Below, piece by piece: positions 53,082-64,000 of a DNA stretch of 64,000 nucleotides (the stretch's first letter is position 1; each line of letters opens with the position of its first letter). This stretch comes from Staphylococcus simulans. Lineage in GTDB: Bacteria; Bacillota; Bacilli; Staphylococcales; Staphylococcaceae. The notes below the pieces were generated by a model. The model worked only from the letters and a program-made list of their open reading frames with translations. It was not told the DNA's origin and made no database searches. The stretch spans positions 186,001 through 250,000 of the forward strand of contig NZ_MRZJ01000001.1 in the NCBI RefSeq assembly GCF_002994445.1, written 5' to 3'. The position numbers and the translations under genes were made by a program.

Positions 53082-54056
53082 GTGGAAAATAATATTATTA
53101 CAATTTACGGTGAAGTACCTGAGCTAATTGATAAAAAGACAAATGAGCTTACACAACAATATTTGCAAACAGATAAAGATGACTTTAACTTTGCCAGTTT
53201 TAATTTAAACGAAACAGAAATCAGTGTATGTATTGAAGAAGCAATGACTTTACCTTTTTTCTCAGATGAAAAAGCAGTTGTGATTAAAAATGCTTATGTA
53301 TTTACTGGTGAAAAGGGCAGTAAAGATGTCACGCATAATTTAGAACAGCTGCAAGAATTTATTGAAAAGTTCGATGGACCCTCACTTGTAATATTTGAAG
53401 TATATAACCAAAAATTAGACGAACGTAAGAAGCTTGTGAAAGCTTTAAAAAAACATTCAAAGCTGATTAAAATAGAACAAATGTCTGAAGAAGAATTGAA
53501 AAATTGGATTAAAACATCTTTGAATGAACAATATAAAGACATTAAGCAAGATGCGTTAAACCTTTTTATTAATTTAACAGGTATTAATTTCAATTTGGTA
53601 AAGCAAGAGTTGGATAAGATCATTTTATATTTAGGGGATAGACCTACAATTACAAAACAAGATGTTGAAACGATTGTTAATAGAAGTTTGGAACAAAACG
53701 TATTTCTATTAACTGATTACATTCAACAAGGTAAGAAACCAGAAGCTGTAAATTTGGTGAATGATTTGATTACCATGAAAGAAGAGCCAATCAAGTTATT
53801 GGCATTAATAGCAAGTAATTTCAGACTGTACTACCAATGTAAAATTTTAGCAAAAAAAGGGTATTCTCAACAACAAATTGCTAAAACAGTCAGTGTACAT
53901 CCGTTCAGAGTTAAATTAGCTTTAAGAGCATCAAGACAATATGATTTAAGGCATTTAATGCAAATCATGAACGCATGTGCTGAAACAGACTACAAACTTA
54001 AATCTTCTTATATGGATAAACAATTAATATTGGAACTTTTTATTTTGTCCATATAA
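53082..54056 (+). CDS. holA: DNA polymerase III delta subunit
   Basis: Clamp-loader subunit that opens the sliding clamp. The 324-residue protein has N-terminal YGEVPELIDKKTNEL, a degenerate AAA+ region without Walker A (as expected for delta), and C-terminal clamp-loader helices. GTG 53082 is chosen with GAGAGGTG six bases before. Confidence 0.93.
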   Translation: MENNIITIYGEVPELIDKKTNELTQQYLQTDKDDFNFASFNLNETEISVCIEEAMTLPFFSDEKAVVIKNAYVFTGEKGSKDVTHNLEQLQEFIEKFDGPSLVIFEVYNQKLDERKKLVKALKKHSKLIKIEQMSEEELKNWIKTSLNEQYKDIKQDALNLFINLTGINFNLVKQELDKIILYLGDRPTITKQDVETIVNRSLEQNVFLLTDYIQQGKKPEAVNLVNDLITMKEEPIKLLALIASNFRLYYQCKILAKKGYSQQQIAKTVSVHPFRVKLALRASRQYDLRHLMQIMNACAETDYKLKSSYMDKQLILELFILSI

Positions 54057-54089
54057 AAAAAGTTCAAGCCAAGAGCTTGAACTTTTTCA
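54055..54089 (+). terminator. Bidirectional terminator between holA and rpsT
   Basis: AAAAAGTTCAAGC and GCTTGAACTTTTT form a perfect stem with A/T runs on both sides, serving both convergent genes. Confidence 0.93.
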
Positions 54090-54341
54090 TTATTTAGCTG
54101 CAACCATCAATTGTGATTTTACGCGGTCAGCTTTATTTGAGTGGATTAAGTTAGCTTGTGCTGCTTTATCAACTTTTTTCACAGCGATACGTACTAATTC
54201 TTCTTTGTTATCAGCGTTTTCAGCGATAGCTGTTTTCGCACGTTTAACTGCAGTACGCATAGCATTTTTTTGAGAAATGTTTTGTGCTTCAGCTTTGTTA
54301 GTTGTTTTAACACGTTTAATAGCAGATTTAATATTTGGCAT
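54090..54341 (-). CDS. rpsT: 30S ribosomal protein S20
   Basis: An 83-residue S20, basic and helical, starting MPNIKSAIKRVKTTNKAEAQ. It binds 16S rRNA early in assembly. AGGAGGTG precedes ATG 54341. It is a single-gene unit with its own promoter and shared terminator. Confidence 0.97.
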   Translation of the reverse strand: MPNIKSAIKRVKTTNKAEAQNISQKNAMRTAVKRAKTAIAENADNKEELVRIAVKKVDKAAQANLIHSNKADRVKSQLMVAAK

Positions 54342-54370
54342 CGAATGTCACCTCCTATAGTGATCTATGC

Positions 54371-54391
54371 TCATCAAATAAATATTTGATT
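54371..54391 (-). promoter_or_regulatory. rpsT leader hairpin
   Basis: ATCAAATA and TATTTGAT form a perfect stem in the rpsT leader (plus-strand coordinates). The approximately 55-base leader might hold an autoregulatory element; this is inference. Confidence 0.4.
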
Positions 54392-54403
54392 ACAACAAGA
54401 AAT

Positions 54404-54432
54404 ATTTTATCAAATGTACTATTAAACTGCAA
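54404..54432 (-). promoter_or_regulatory. Promoter of rpsT
   Basis: Minus strand: TTGCAG (54432-54427), 17 bases, TAAAAT (54409-54404). Confidence 0.75.
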
Positions 54433-54518
54433 TCATTTATTTTTAAAGAGGCTTTTAACAAGCCCAGATTTACAGTAAAATAGAGTCTGACAATAAATGT
54501 ACAATAAATTGCCATTAG

Positions 54519-54547
54519 TTGCAATTATGGGGCAAACACGTTATTAT
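54519..54547 (+). promoter_or_regulatory. Promoter of lepA
   Basis: TTGCAA (54519-54524), 17 bases, TATTAT (54542-54547). Confidence 0.6.
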
Positions 54548-54603
54548 ATCAAAGAATATCATACATAATGCTCTATTGAATATTATGAAAGCGAGTAGAT
54601 AGA

Positions 54604-56427
54604 ATGAATAATCAAGAACGGTTAAACCGACAAGAAAATATTAGAAACTTTTCTATCATTGCCCACATTGACCATGGGAAGTCAACTTTGGCTGATAGAA
54701 TTTTAGAAAATACAAAAAGTGTAGAAACAAGAGAGATGCATGCGCAATTATTAGACTCAATGGATTTGGAAAGAGAACGCGGTATTACGATCAAATTAAA
54801 CGCAGTTCGATTGAAATATGAAGCAAACGACGGCAAAAGTTATATTTTCCATCTTATCGATACACCAGGACACGTCGACTTTACTTATGAGGTATCACGT
54901 TCTCTAGCAGCTTGTGAAGGGGCAATATTAGTAGTGGATGCTGCTCAAGGTATTGAAGCACAAACTTTAGCTAACGTGTATCTTGCATTAGATAACGATT
55001 TAGAATTGCTTCCTGTAGTAAACAAAATTGATTTGCCGGCTGCAGAACCAGAAAGAGTTAAACAAGAACTAGAAGATGTCATTGGTTTAGACCAAGATGA
55101 AGTGGTTTTAGCAAGTGCTAAATCCAACATCGGTATTGAAGATATCTTAGAAAAAATTGTTGAAGTTGTTCCACCGCCGCAAGGTGATCCTGAAGCTCCA
55201 TTAAAAGCATTGATTTTCGACTCTGAATACGATGCATATCGCGGTGTCATTTCATCTATCCGTATTATCGACGGTGTTGTAAAAGCCGGAGATAAAATCA
55301 AAATGATGGCAACAGGCAAAGAATTCGAAGTAACAGAAGTAGGTATCAATACACCTAAACAATTGCCTGTTGAAGAATTAACTGTCGGAGATGTTGGTTA
55401 CATTATTGCCAGCATTAAAAATGTAGACGACTCACGTGTAGGTGACACTATTACACACGCTGAGCGACCAGCTGCAGAACCTTTAAAAGGTTATAAGAAA
55501 ATGAATCCGATGGTATTCTGCGGACTCTTCCCGATTGATAATAAAAATTATAACGACCTAAGAGAAGCATTAGAGAAACTTCAATTAAACGATGCTTCTT
55601 TAGAATTCGAACCAGAAACATCTCAAGCATTAGGTTTCGGGTTCCGTACAGGTTTCTTAGGTATGCTGCACATGGAAATTATCCAAGAGCGTATCGAAAG
55701 AGAATTCGGTATTGAGCTTATTGCTACGGCACCATCTGTTATTTATGAATGTGTCTTGAAAAATGGAGACAAAAAAATTGTTGATAACCCTGCTCAAATG
55801 CCTGAACGTGATCAAATTGAAAAAATTTACGAACCATACGTTAAAGCAACTATGATGGTACCTAACGATTATGTTGGAGCTGTAATGGAACTTTGCCAAC
55901 GTAAACGCGGTCAATTTATCAATATGGATTACTTAGATGATATTCGAGTAAATATTATTTATGATATACCATTATCAGAAGTTGTATTCGACTTCTTCGA
56001 CCAATTAAAATCAAACACTAAAGGTTATGCATCATTTGATTATGAATTGATTGGTTATAAAGAAAGTAATCTTGTTAAGATGGATATCTTGCTTAACGGA
56101 GATAAAGTGGACGCATTAAGCTTTATCGTTCACAAAGACTTCGCGTACGAACGCGGTAAAGCTTTAGTTGAAAGATTAAAAACTTTAATTCCGCGTCAAC
56201 AATTCGAAGTGCCTGTTCAAGCAGCAGTAGGTCATAAAATTATTGCACGTACAAACATTAAATCAATGGGTAAAAACGTACTTGCGAAATGTTACGGTGG
56301 GGATATCAGCCGTAAGCGTAAATTATTAGAAAAACAAAAAGCAGGTAAGGCTAAAATGAAAGCTGTAGGTAACGTAGAGATTCCACAGGATGCATTCTTA
56401 GCTGTACTAAAAATGGATGAAGATTAA
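54604..56427 (+). CDS. lepA: Elongation factor 4 (LepA)
   Basis: Ribosomal GTPase that assists initiation or back-translocation. The 607-residue protein has G1 [10 protein letters not shown]2 ERGIT, G3 DTPGHVD, G4 NKID, and the LepA-specific C-terminal domain ([21 protein letters not shown]). The ribosome-binding site is weak. Confidence 0.97.
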   Translation: MNNQERLNRQENIRNFSIIAHIDHGKSTLADRILENTKSVETREMHAQLLDSMDLERERGITIKLNAVRLKYEANDGKSYIFHLIDTPGHVDFTYEVSRSLAACEGAILVVDAAQGIEAQTLANVYLALDNDLELLPVVNKIDLPAAEPERVKQELEDVIGLDQDEVVLASAKSNIGIEDILEKIVEVVPPPQGDPEAPLKALIFDSEYDAYRGVISSIRIIDGVVKAGDKIKMMATGKEFEVTEVGINTPKQLPVEELTVGDVGYIIASIKNVDDSRVGDTITHAERPAAEPLKGYKKMNPMVFCGLFPIDNKNYNDLREALEKLQLNDASLEFEPETSQALGFGFRTGFLGMLHMEIIQERIEREFGIELIATAPSVIYECVLKNGDKKIVDNPAQMPERDQIEKIYEPYVKATMMVPNDYVGAVMELCQRKRGQFINMDYLDDIRVNIIYDIPLSEVVFDFFDQLKSNTKGYASFDYELIGYKESNLVKMDILLNGDKVDALSFIVHKDFAYERGKALVERLKTLIPRQQFEVPVQAAVGHKIIARTNIKSMGKNVLAKCYGGDISRKRKLLEKQKAGKAKMKAVGNVEIPQDAFLAVLKMDED

Positions 56428-56429
56428 TA

Positions 56430-56466
56430 AAGGTTGGGACACTCGAACGTCCCAGCTTTTTATTTT
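56430..56466 (+). terminator. Terminator after lepA
   Basis: GGTTGGGAC and GTCCCAGCT pair around an eight-base loop, then TTTTATTTT. Confidence 0.88.
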
Positions 56467-56496
56467 GAATTTCATCCCTAAAAGAGAGGCGAAACC

Positions 56497-57618
56497 ATGA
56501 AAGTAGAAAGTGCATATATTCATATCCCATTTTGTGTCAGAATTTGTACTTACTGTGATTTCAATAAATATTTCATTCATAATCAACCTGTCGATGAATA
56601 TTTAGATTGCTTGATTGAAGAATTTAAAACTGCCGATAATAGAAATTTGAAAACGATGTTTGTCGGTGGCGGTACTCCCACAGCTTTAAGTAATGAACAA
56701 TTAGAAAGATTATTGCAAGCCATCAATACACATTTTAATATCTCAAATGAATATACGTTTGAAGCGAACCCTGATGAACTTACACCTTCAAAAATCAAAT
56801 TATTAAAGGATTATGGTGTCAATAGAATATCGATGGGGGTACAGACGTTTGATCAAGATTTATTAAAAGTACTTGGACGTACGCATCAAACAAACGATAT
56901 TTATAATGCTGTGGATTTATCAAATCAATACAACATTGATTCAATCAGTTTAGATTTAATGTATCATTTGCCAGGTCAAACGATAGAGCAGTTTGAAAAA
57001 AGCTTGGATATTGCACTATCAATGGATATCAATCACATTTCAAGCTATGGTTTAATTTTGGAACCTAAGACTCAATTTTATAACCTATATCGTAAAGGAA
57101 AATTAAAATTACCTAGTGAAGACTTAGGTGAAGAAATGTATCAATTGCTTCTGAGTAAAATTAATCAATCTTCAATGCATCAATATGAAATCTCAAACTT
57201 CAGTCAGATTGGTCATGAATCTGAACATAATAAAGTATATTGGAAAAACGAAGGGTATTATGGCTTTGGTGCAGGCGCCAGCGGTTACGTGAAGGGCGTA
57301 AGATATTCTAATGTTAATCCAGTCAATCACTACATTAAGAAAATACAAAATAACGAACGCCCTATACTTCATCAGACAACACCAACGCGTAATGAACAAA
57401 TGGAAGAGCAAATGTTTTTAGGTTTACGTATGAATCAAGGCGTAGATAAAGCAGTTTTCAAAGAAAAATTCCAAACTGACATTAATCAAATCTATGAGAA
57501 ATCATTAATAGATTTAAGCAATAAAGAACTGATTATTAATGATGCCAATCATGTTGCTTTAACCGACAGAGGGAAAGTAATCGGCAATGAAGTTTTCGAA
57601 GCATTCCTGATTGATTAA
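56497..57618 (+). CDS. hemW: Radical SAM heme chaperone HemW
   Basis: A 373-residue radical SAM protein with the CxxxCxxC cluster motif FCVRICTYCDF (Cys13, 17, 20) and GGGTPTAL. Formerly called coproporphyrinogen oxidase-like HemN; the R..RRN motif of HemN's oxidase is absent, favouring HemW, which binds and transfers heme. Upstream of the hrcA operon. Confidence 0.93.
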   Translation: MKVESAYIHIPFCVRICTYCDFNKYFIHNQPVDEYLDCLIEEFKTADNRNLKTMFVGGGTPTALSNEQLERLLQAINTHFNISNEYTFEANPDELTPSKIKLLKDYGVNRISMGVQTFDQDLLKVLGRTHQTNDIYNAVDLSNQYNIDSISLDLMYHLPGQTIEQFEKSLDIALSMDINHISSYGLILEPKTQFYNLYRKGKLKLPSEDLGEEMYQLLLSKINQSSMHQYEISNFSQIGHESEHNKVYWKNEGYYGFGAGASGYVKGVRYSNVNPVNHYIKKIQNNERPILHQTTPTRNEQMEEQMFLGLRMNQGVDKAVFKEKFQTDINQIYEKSLIDLSNKELIINDANHVALTDRGKVIGNEVFEAFLID

Positions 57619-57644
57619 CTTTTTTTGCAGTCCAATGCTTTAAC

Positions 57645-57661
57645 ATTGACTTACTTTGACC
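57645..57661 (+). promoter_or_regulatory. CtsR operator
   Basis: Reverse strand reads GGTCAAA-GTA-AGTCAAT, close to the CtsR consensus RGTCAAA-NAN-RGTCAAA. The same bases hold the TTGACT -35 of the heat-shock promoter. Confidence 0.8.
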
Positions 57662-57678
57662 AATTTGATAAATTATAA

Positions 57679-57705
57679 TTAGCACTTGGAAGAAGAGAGT
57701 GCTAA
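57679..57705 (+). promoter_or_regulatory. CIRCE element (HrcA operator)
   Basis: TTAGCACTT, nine bases, GAGTGCTAA; one mismatch from the perfect inverted repeat TTAGCACTC-N9-GAGTGCTAA. A TATAAT at 57674-57679 abuts it. Confidence 0.95.
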
Positions 57706-57717
57706 TGAGGTGGAAAC

Positions 57718-58677
57718 ATGATTACAGATAGACAATTGAGCATTTTAAATGCCATTGTTGAAGATTATGTAGATTATGGTTTACCTGTTGGATCTAAAAC
57801 GATTATAGAGCGGCACAACGTAAATGTCAGTCCTGCTACTATTAGAAATGAAATGAAACAATTGGAATCAATTGGTTTAGTAGAGAAGTCTCATGCTTCG
57901 TCAGGCAGGTCGCCGTCAATGAAAGGTTTTAGATATTACGTAGACCAACTGTTGGAAAATACTTCTCCTCTTAAAGAATCGCACAACCAGCGTTTAAACA
58001 AATTATTAATGGAGTATAATTTCAATTTATCTGCTGCATTAAGTGTTTATGCAAATGAATTGTCATTATTTACCCAGTATACTACGTTGGTAATGAAACC
58101 GAATCAATCAAAAGATTTAATCAGCGATGTTCATTTGTTTAATGCGACCGCAAATTTGGTTATTATGGTAATTGTGTTCGAAACAGGTGACGTAGAGCAC
58201 ATTCAATTGACCATAGATGAAAAGATTTCTAAATCGCGTTTAATCCAAATTGCCAACTACATCAAAGAAATTTATAATAACAAAGGCTTTGAAGATAAAA
58301 CATTTGAACAATCCAATGATATCTCAACGGTTCATCAATTAACAGATTTGCTTTACCAAAGGGTAAATGATAGTCAAAACGACATTTACCTTGGTGGAAA
58401 GTCTAATTTAATTGATACATTAAATGAACAGAATGTGAATTCAATACAACAAATTCTTCAATATTTAGAGTCCAATAAGATATTGAAACTGTTCGAAGAA
58501 GGTAATCACTCTGGTATCGATGTTAAAATCGGTCAAGAAATAGATAATGGATTAGAAGATATTTCCATTGTGATGAGTGATTATCATATTGATGAGCATC
58601 TTAAAGGGCACATAGCTGTTATTGGACCAACCGCTATGCGTTATCAAAATGTAATTCAATTACTATACAAAATATAG
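57718..58677 (+). CDS. hrcA: Heat-shock repressor HrcA
   Basis: Represses CIRCE-bearing chaperone operons; kept active by GroEL. The 319-residue protein has an N-terminal winged helix ([28 protein letters not shown]), [15 protein letters not shown], and a C-terminal IclR-like/GAF-related domain. It lies 12 bases after the CIRCE. Confidence 0.97.
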   Translation: MITDRQLSILNAIVEDYVDYGLPVGSKTIIERHNVNVSPATIRNEMKQLESIGLVEKSHASSGRSPSMKGFRYYVDQLLENTSPLKESHNQRLNKLLMEYNFNLSAALSVYANELSLFTQYTTLVMKPNQSKDLISDVHLFNATANLVIMVIVFETGDVEHIQLTIDEKISKSRLIQIANYIKEIYNNKGFEDKTFEQSNDISTVHQLTDLLYQRVNDSQNDIYLGGKSNLIDTLNEQNVNSIQQILQYLESNKILKLFEEGNHSGIDVKIGQEIDNGLEDISIVMSDYHIDEHLKGHIAVIGPTAMRYQNVIQLLYKI

Positions 58678-58703
58678 TGTTGAAACGTATTGGAGGACGG
58701 AAA

Positions 58704-59294
58704 ATGGCAGAAAAAGATCAATCAGTAAACAATGAAGAAGTTGCTGAAAATGAAGAAACAGCAGTAGATTCAAATACTGAAGAACAGACTCAAACAACAG
58801 AGAATAATGAAGACGTTCAAAATGATTCAGAAGAGAATCAACAAGAGAATGAAATCCAACAACTTAAAGATGAGTTAAATGAAAAAGAAGAAAAATATTT
58901 ACGTCTATATGCTGAGTTTGAAAACTATAAAAGACGTATTCAAAATGAAAATCAAACTTTAAAAACTTACCAATCTCAAAGTGTTTTAACAGATATCTTG
59001 CCGACGATCGATAACATCGAACGTGCATTGCAAATCGAAGGCGACGATGAATCATTTAAATCTCTTCAAAAAGGGGTACAAATGGTTTATGAAAGCTTAT
59101 TACGCGCATTGGAAGAAAATGGTCTTGAAAAAATTCAAGCGCTTGGCGAACAATTCGATCCAAACTTCCATCAAGCTGTAATGCAAGATAATGATGATTC
59201 ATACGAATCAGGCGCTGTTACACAAGAGCTTCAAACTGGTTACAAATTGAAGGATCGTGTATTACGCCCTTCAATGGTAAAAGTAAACCAATAA
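58704..59294 (+). CDS. grpE: Nucleotide exchange factor GrpE
   Basis: Exchanges ADP on DnaK. The 196-residue protein has a long acidic N-terminal tail rich in Glu/Gln/Asn, a coiled coil, [13 protein letters not shown], and C-terminal beta domain with [15 protein letters not shown] 58704 is chosen with GGAGGAC seven bases before. Confidence 0.96.
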   Translation: MAEKDQSVNNEEVAENEETAVDSNTEEQTQTTENNEDVQNDSEENQQENEIQQLKDELNEKEEKYLRLYAEFENYKRRIQNENQTLKTYQSQSVLTDILPTIDNIERALQIEGDDESFKSLQKGVQMVYESLLRALEENGLEKIQALGEQFDPNFHQAVMQDNDDSYESGAVTQELQTGYKLKDRVLRPSMVKVNQ

Positions 59295-59330
59295 AAATAA
59301 CTGATTAAATAAAACAACAAATGTAATTAG

Positions 59331-61181
<1,851 letters not shown>

Positions 61182-61253
61182 TATTTGAAATCGTATATGT
61201 TTGAAAGCTGCTATAACTAAATAATAGAAGAAGGCGGCTTCTTGAATTAAAAT

Positions 61254-61294
61254 TTAAGTCAAAGTCAATTGTACATTGGCTTTGACTTTTTATT
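61254..61294 (+). terminator. Terminator between dnaK and dnaJ
   Basis: AAGTCAAAGTCAAT and ATTGGCTTTGACTT pair over 14 bases around TGTAC, then TTTTTATT. An upstream AAGAAG/CTTCTT hairpin (61229-61244) is nearby. Confidence 0.85.
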
Positions 61295-61311
61295 ATTTAA
61301 CGAACTATACT
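61282..61311 (+). promoter_or_regulatory. dnaJ promoter embedded in the terminator
   Basis: TTGACT (61282-61287), which is part of the terminator 3' arm, 18 bases, TATACT (61306-61311), about 50 bases before dnaJ. Confidence 0.65.
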
Positions 61312-61361
61312 TTAAAAGGTAAATAAAATCTATACTAGCAGAAAAGATAGGAGAGATTACA

Positions 61362-62496
61362 GTGGCAAAAAGAGACTACTATGAAGTCTTAGGTGTCAGC
61401 AAAGATGCGTCAAAAGACGAAATCAAAAAAGCCTACCGTAAATTATCCAAAAAAATATCATCCAGATATTAATAAAGAAGAAGGCGCAGAAGACAAGTTT
61501 AAAGAGGTCACTGAAGCATATGAAGTCTTAAGTGATGAAAACAAACGTGTAAACTATGATCAGTTCGGCCATGATGGACCGCAAGGCGGTTTCGGCAGCC
61601 AAGGCTTCGGCGGACAAGACTTCGGTGGATTCGGCGGCGGATTCGAAGATATTTTCAGTTCATTCTTCGGCGGCGGCGGTGCTCAAAGAGATCCTAACGC
61701 ACCGCGTAAAGGCGATGATTTACAATATACAATGACAATTTCATTCGAAGAAGCAGTGTTCGGCACTGAAAAAGAAATTTCAATCAGAAAAGAAGTAAAA
61801 TGTGAAACTTGCGGCGGTTCAGGTGCAAAACCAGGTTCTAAAAAGAAAACTTGTCATTACTGTAATGGTGCAGGACACGTATCAGTCGAACAAAATACTA
61901 TATTAGGCCGTGTACGTACAGAAAAAGTTTGTCCAGTATGTAATGGTACAGGTGAAGAAATTGAAGAGCCATGTCCTACATGTCACGGTAAAGGTACTGA
62001 AACTAAAAACGTTAAACTTAAAGTAAAAGTACCTGAAGGTGTAGACAATGATCAGCAAATCCGTTTAGCAGGCGAAGGTGCACCGGGTCATAATGGTGGA
62101 CCTCAAGGTGATTTATATGTTGTATTCAGAGTTCAACCTTCTGATAAATTCATTCGTGAAGGCGATGACATCTTCTACAACTTGAAAATCAGCTTCCCTC
62201 AAGCAGCACTTGGTGATGAAATCAAAGTACCTACACTTAATGGTCATGTTATGCTAACTGTGCCAGAAGGTACACAAGATGGTAAGCAATTCCGCATGAA
62301 AGACAAAGGCGTTAAAAATGTTCACGGTTATGGGCATGGTGATTTATTCGTTAATATCAACGTTGTAACTCCAACGAAATTAAACGAAAAACAAAAATCA
62401 TTAATGAGAGAATTTGCGGAAATCAGCGGTGAAGAAATTGAAGAACAACCTTCAAACTTCAAAGAACGCGCACGCAGATTCTTTAAAGGAGATTAA
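61362..62496 (+). CDS. dnaJ: Chaperone DnaJ, reading frame broken after codon 36
   Basis: Hsp40 co-chaperone of DnaK. GTG 61362 (AGGAGAG upstream) opens the J domain [20 protein letters not shown], but a run of seven A at 61449-61455 shifts the frame and TAA follows at 61470. The other frame gives [12 protein letters not shown], the HPD motif, then a Gly/Phe-rich region, four CxxCxGxG zinc repeats ([32 protein letters not shown]) and the C-terminal domain. Removing one A gives 377 residues, normal for DnaJ. Confidence 0.93.
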
Positions 62497-62501
62497 ATGC
62501 G

Positions 62502-63440
62502 ATGAACTGGATGGAAATTTCAATTGTTGTGAATCATGAAGTCCAAGATGCTGTGTCCAATATACTAGAAAATATGGGGTCAAACGGCGTTGCTATAGAA
62601 GATTCTAATGATTTAAAAGGTAATTTAGCGGATAAATTCGGAGAGATTTATGAGTTGAACCCAGAAGATTATCCGACAAGCGGCGTTAGAATAAAAGCAT
62701 ACTTTAATGAATTGGATTACTCAGATCAATTAAAGCAAGATATTTTAAATGAATTGAACAATTTGGATGATTTAGATAAAAATATCTTCAGTTTTGATGA
62801 AAAAACAATTCAAGAACAAGATTGGGCTAATGAGTGGAAGAATTATTTCCATCCTTTCAAAGCCTCTGATAGATTTACAATTGTTCCAAGTTGGGAACAA
62901 TACGATAAAACAGATTCTGATGAGTTGTTGATAGAATTAGACCCAGGTATGGCCTTCGGAACAGGAGATCATCCAACAACAAGCATGTGTTTAAAAGCGA
63001 TAGAAAGATATGTGACACCTGATCATTCAGTAATAGATGTAGGCACAGGCTCTGGTATTTTAAGCATTGCTTGCTCTCTGCTTGGCGTTAAAAAGATAAA
63101 AGCTTTGGATTTAGATGAACTCGCTATCAAAGTAGCAAAAGAAAACTTTGAAAAAAATGGTTGCGTAGATCAAATTGAAACAGCAACAGGCAATTTACTA
63201 CAAGGTGAAACACATCACTATGATGTTGTTATAGCAAATATATTAGCGCATATTATTGAAGAAATGATAGAAGACGCTTATAATACTTTAAATGATGATG
63301 GTTTATTTATTACATCTGGTATCATCGAAGAGAAGAGCGATGAAATTATCAATCATATGAAGCGTACAGGATTTAATATCATTTCTATTAATCACGACAA
63401 CGGTTGGGTTTGTATCGTTGGCGAGAAAGCGAGCAATTAA
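62502..63440 (+). CDS. prmA: Ribosomal protein L11 methyltransferase
   Basis: Trimethylates L11. The 312-residue protein has an N-terminal domain (about 1-100), [12 protein letters not shown] linker, [12 protein letters not shown] and the SAM motif [14 protein letters not shown] with the catalytic-region NILAHII. Five bases after dnaJ. Confidence 0.95.
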   Translation: MNWMEISIVVNHEVQDAVSNILENMGSNGVAIEDSNDLKGNLADKFGEIYELNPEDYPTSGVRIKAYFNELDYSDQLKQDILNELNNLDDLDKNIFSFDEKTIQEQDWANEWKNYFHPFKASDRFTIVPSWEQYDKTDSDELLIELDPGMAFGTGDHPTTSMCLKAIERYVTPDHSVIDVGTGSGILSIACSLLGVKKIKALDLDELAIKVAKENFEKNGCVDQIETATGNLLQGETHHYDVVIANILAHIIEEMIEDAYNTLNDDGLFITSGIIEEKSDEIINHMKRTGFNIISINHDNGWVCIVGEKASN

Positions 63441-63441
63441 T

Positions 63442-64000
63442 ATGCAAAGATATTTTTTTAAATCAAAACGCTGATGAAGATCAGCGTTTTTTTATTACTG
63501 ATAAAGAAGATATACATCATATAGCAAATGTGATGCGCCATCAGAACGGCGACAAAATCATAATTACTTTCGAAGATTTAAAAGTTTATACATGCGTCAT
63601 TATTTCAATCAGCGACACAGAAATTGAAGTTGAGTTGGAAGAAGCACAACCGAACGATACTGAATTGCCGGTTGAAGTTACTATTTGCAGCGGGTTGATA
63701 AAGGCAGATAAATATGAATGGCTGCTTCAAAAATCTACGGAGCTTGGTGCCTCTCATTTTATCGCTGTACAAATGGACCGCTCAGTTGTGAAATTAAACC
63801 AAAGCAAAGTAGATAAGAAAATGGTACGTTGGAACAAAATTGTTAAAGAAGCAGCAGAACAAAGTTATCGACTTGTTATTCCGACAATAGAATTTGTATC
63901 GAATTTAAAGGAAGTTTATGTTAATATAGATAAATATGATTATGTACTAGTCGCTTACGAAGACGTTGCCAAAGAAGGCGAAATGAGTGAATTTAAACGT
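63442..64000 (+). pseudogene. rsmE: 16S rRNA (uracil-1498-N3) methyltransferase RsmE, frame-broken and cut by window end
   Basis: ATG 63442 opens MQRYFFKSKR and stops at 63472. The next frame reads QNADEDQRFFITDKEDIHHIANVMR and continues to the window edge with CSGLIKADKYEWLLQKSTELG, a clear RsmE sequence. A run of seven T (63453-63459) has one too many; removing it gives MQRYFLNQNADEDQ. The gene continues beyond the window. Two bases after prmA. Confidence 0.85.

Noticed and set aside
61393..62496. DnaJ-like gene starting at 61393 ([16 protein letters not shown]...)
   Set aside because: Its first 20 residues are an out-of-frame reading of the J domain; true DnaJ starts at GTG 61362 and shifts frame at the A7 tract.

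Overview
The window is a stretch of core chromosome from a low-GC Firmicute, almost certainly a Staphylococcus. Three things point there: the gene order (folC-comC-radC-mreCD-rplU-prp-rpmA-obg, relA-dtd-lytH-hisS-aspS-6S RNA-tcdA-rarA-cymR, hrcA-grpE-dnaK-dnaJ-prmA), the L27 protein with a cleavable N-terminal extension next to its protease Prp, and the staphylococcal amidase LytH. Protein details differ from S. aureus, and a coagulase-negative species of the S. carnosus/S. simulans type is my guess; species level is not secure. There are no rRNA or tRNA genes, insertion sequences, phage genes or CRISPR arrays. Nearly everything is on the + strand; the exceptions are a 56-residue membrane protein, rarA, a luciferase-like oxidoreductase and rpsT.

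Layout. 1-5.3 kb: end of folC, prepilin peptidase comC, radC, small unknown genes, and cell-shape genes mreC/mreD. 5.3-8.2 kb: L21 leader, rplU-prp-rpmA, obg and an ACT-domain gene. 8.2-17.5 kb: ruvAB, queA-tgt (queuosine), yajC-secDF (secretion) and recJ. 17.5-25.3 kb: apt, the (p)ppGpp enzyme relA, dtd, lytH, then T-box-controlled hisS-aspS. 25.3-32.2 kb: 6S RNA, tcdA, rarA, cymR, csbD, an LLM oxidoreductase, and the cysteine desulfurase-mnmA pair. 32.2-43.6 kb: a TPR gene, recD2, T-box-controlled alaS, ireB-yqgF-UPF0473, trmR-trhP1-trhP2-udk and greA. 43.8-53 kb: mtnN, the yqeG-yqeH-aroE-yhbY-nadD-yqeK-rsfS-yqeM cluster (ribosome assembly, NAD, shikimate), then the comEA-comEB-comEC DNA-uptake genes. 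53-64 kb: holA, rpsT, lepA, hemW, the hrcA-grpE-dnaK heat-shock operon with CIRCE and CtsR sites, then dnaJ-prmA-rsmE.

Themes. The window is rich in translation and tRNA maturation: queA/tgt (Q34), tcdA (cyclic t6A37), cysteine desulfurase/mnmA (s2U34), trhP1/trhP2/trmR (5-methoxyuridine-type U34), dtd, three aminoacyl-tRNA synthetases and several ribosome-assembly factors. RNA-level control is common: two T-boxes, an L21 leader, 6S RNA, a likely attenuator before trmR, and a terminator that buries the comEA ribosome-binding site.

Oddities. Four reading frames are broken by single-base differences in A/T-rich tracts: alaS, comEC, dnaJ and rsmE. alaS is expected to be essential, so sequencing error is the leading explanation there, although the alaS break falls at a UUU-UGA-C site resembling the +1 frameshift site of prfB. 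I found no clear new multi-gene system. The most useful leads are these frame breaks and the unusual promoter/terminator overlaps at comEA, dnaJ and trmR.
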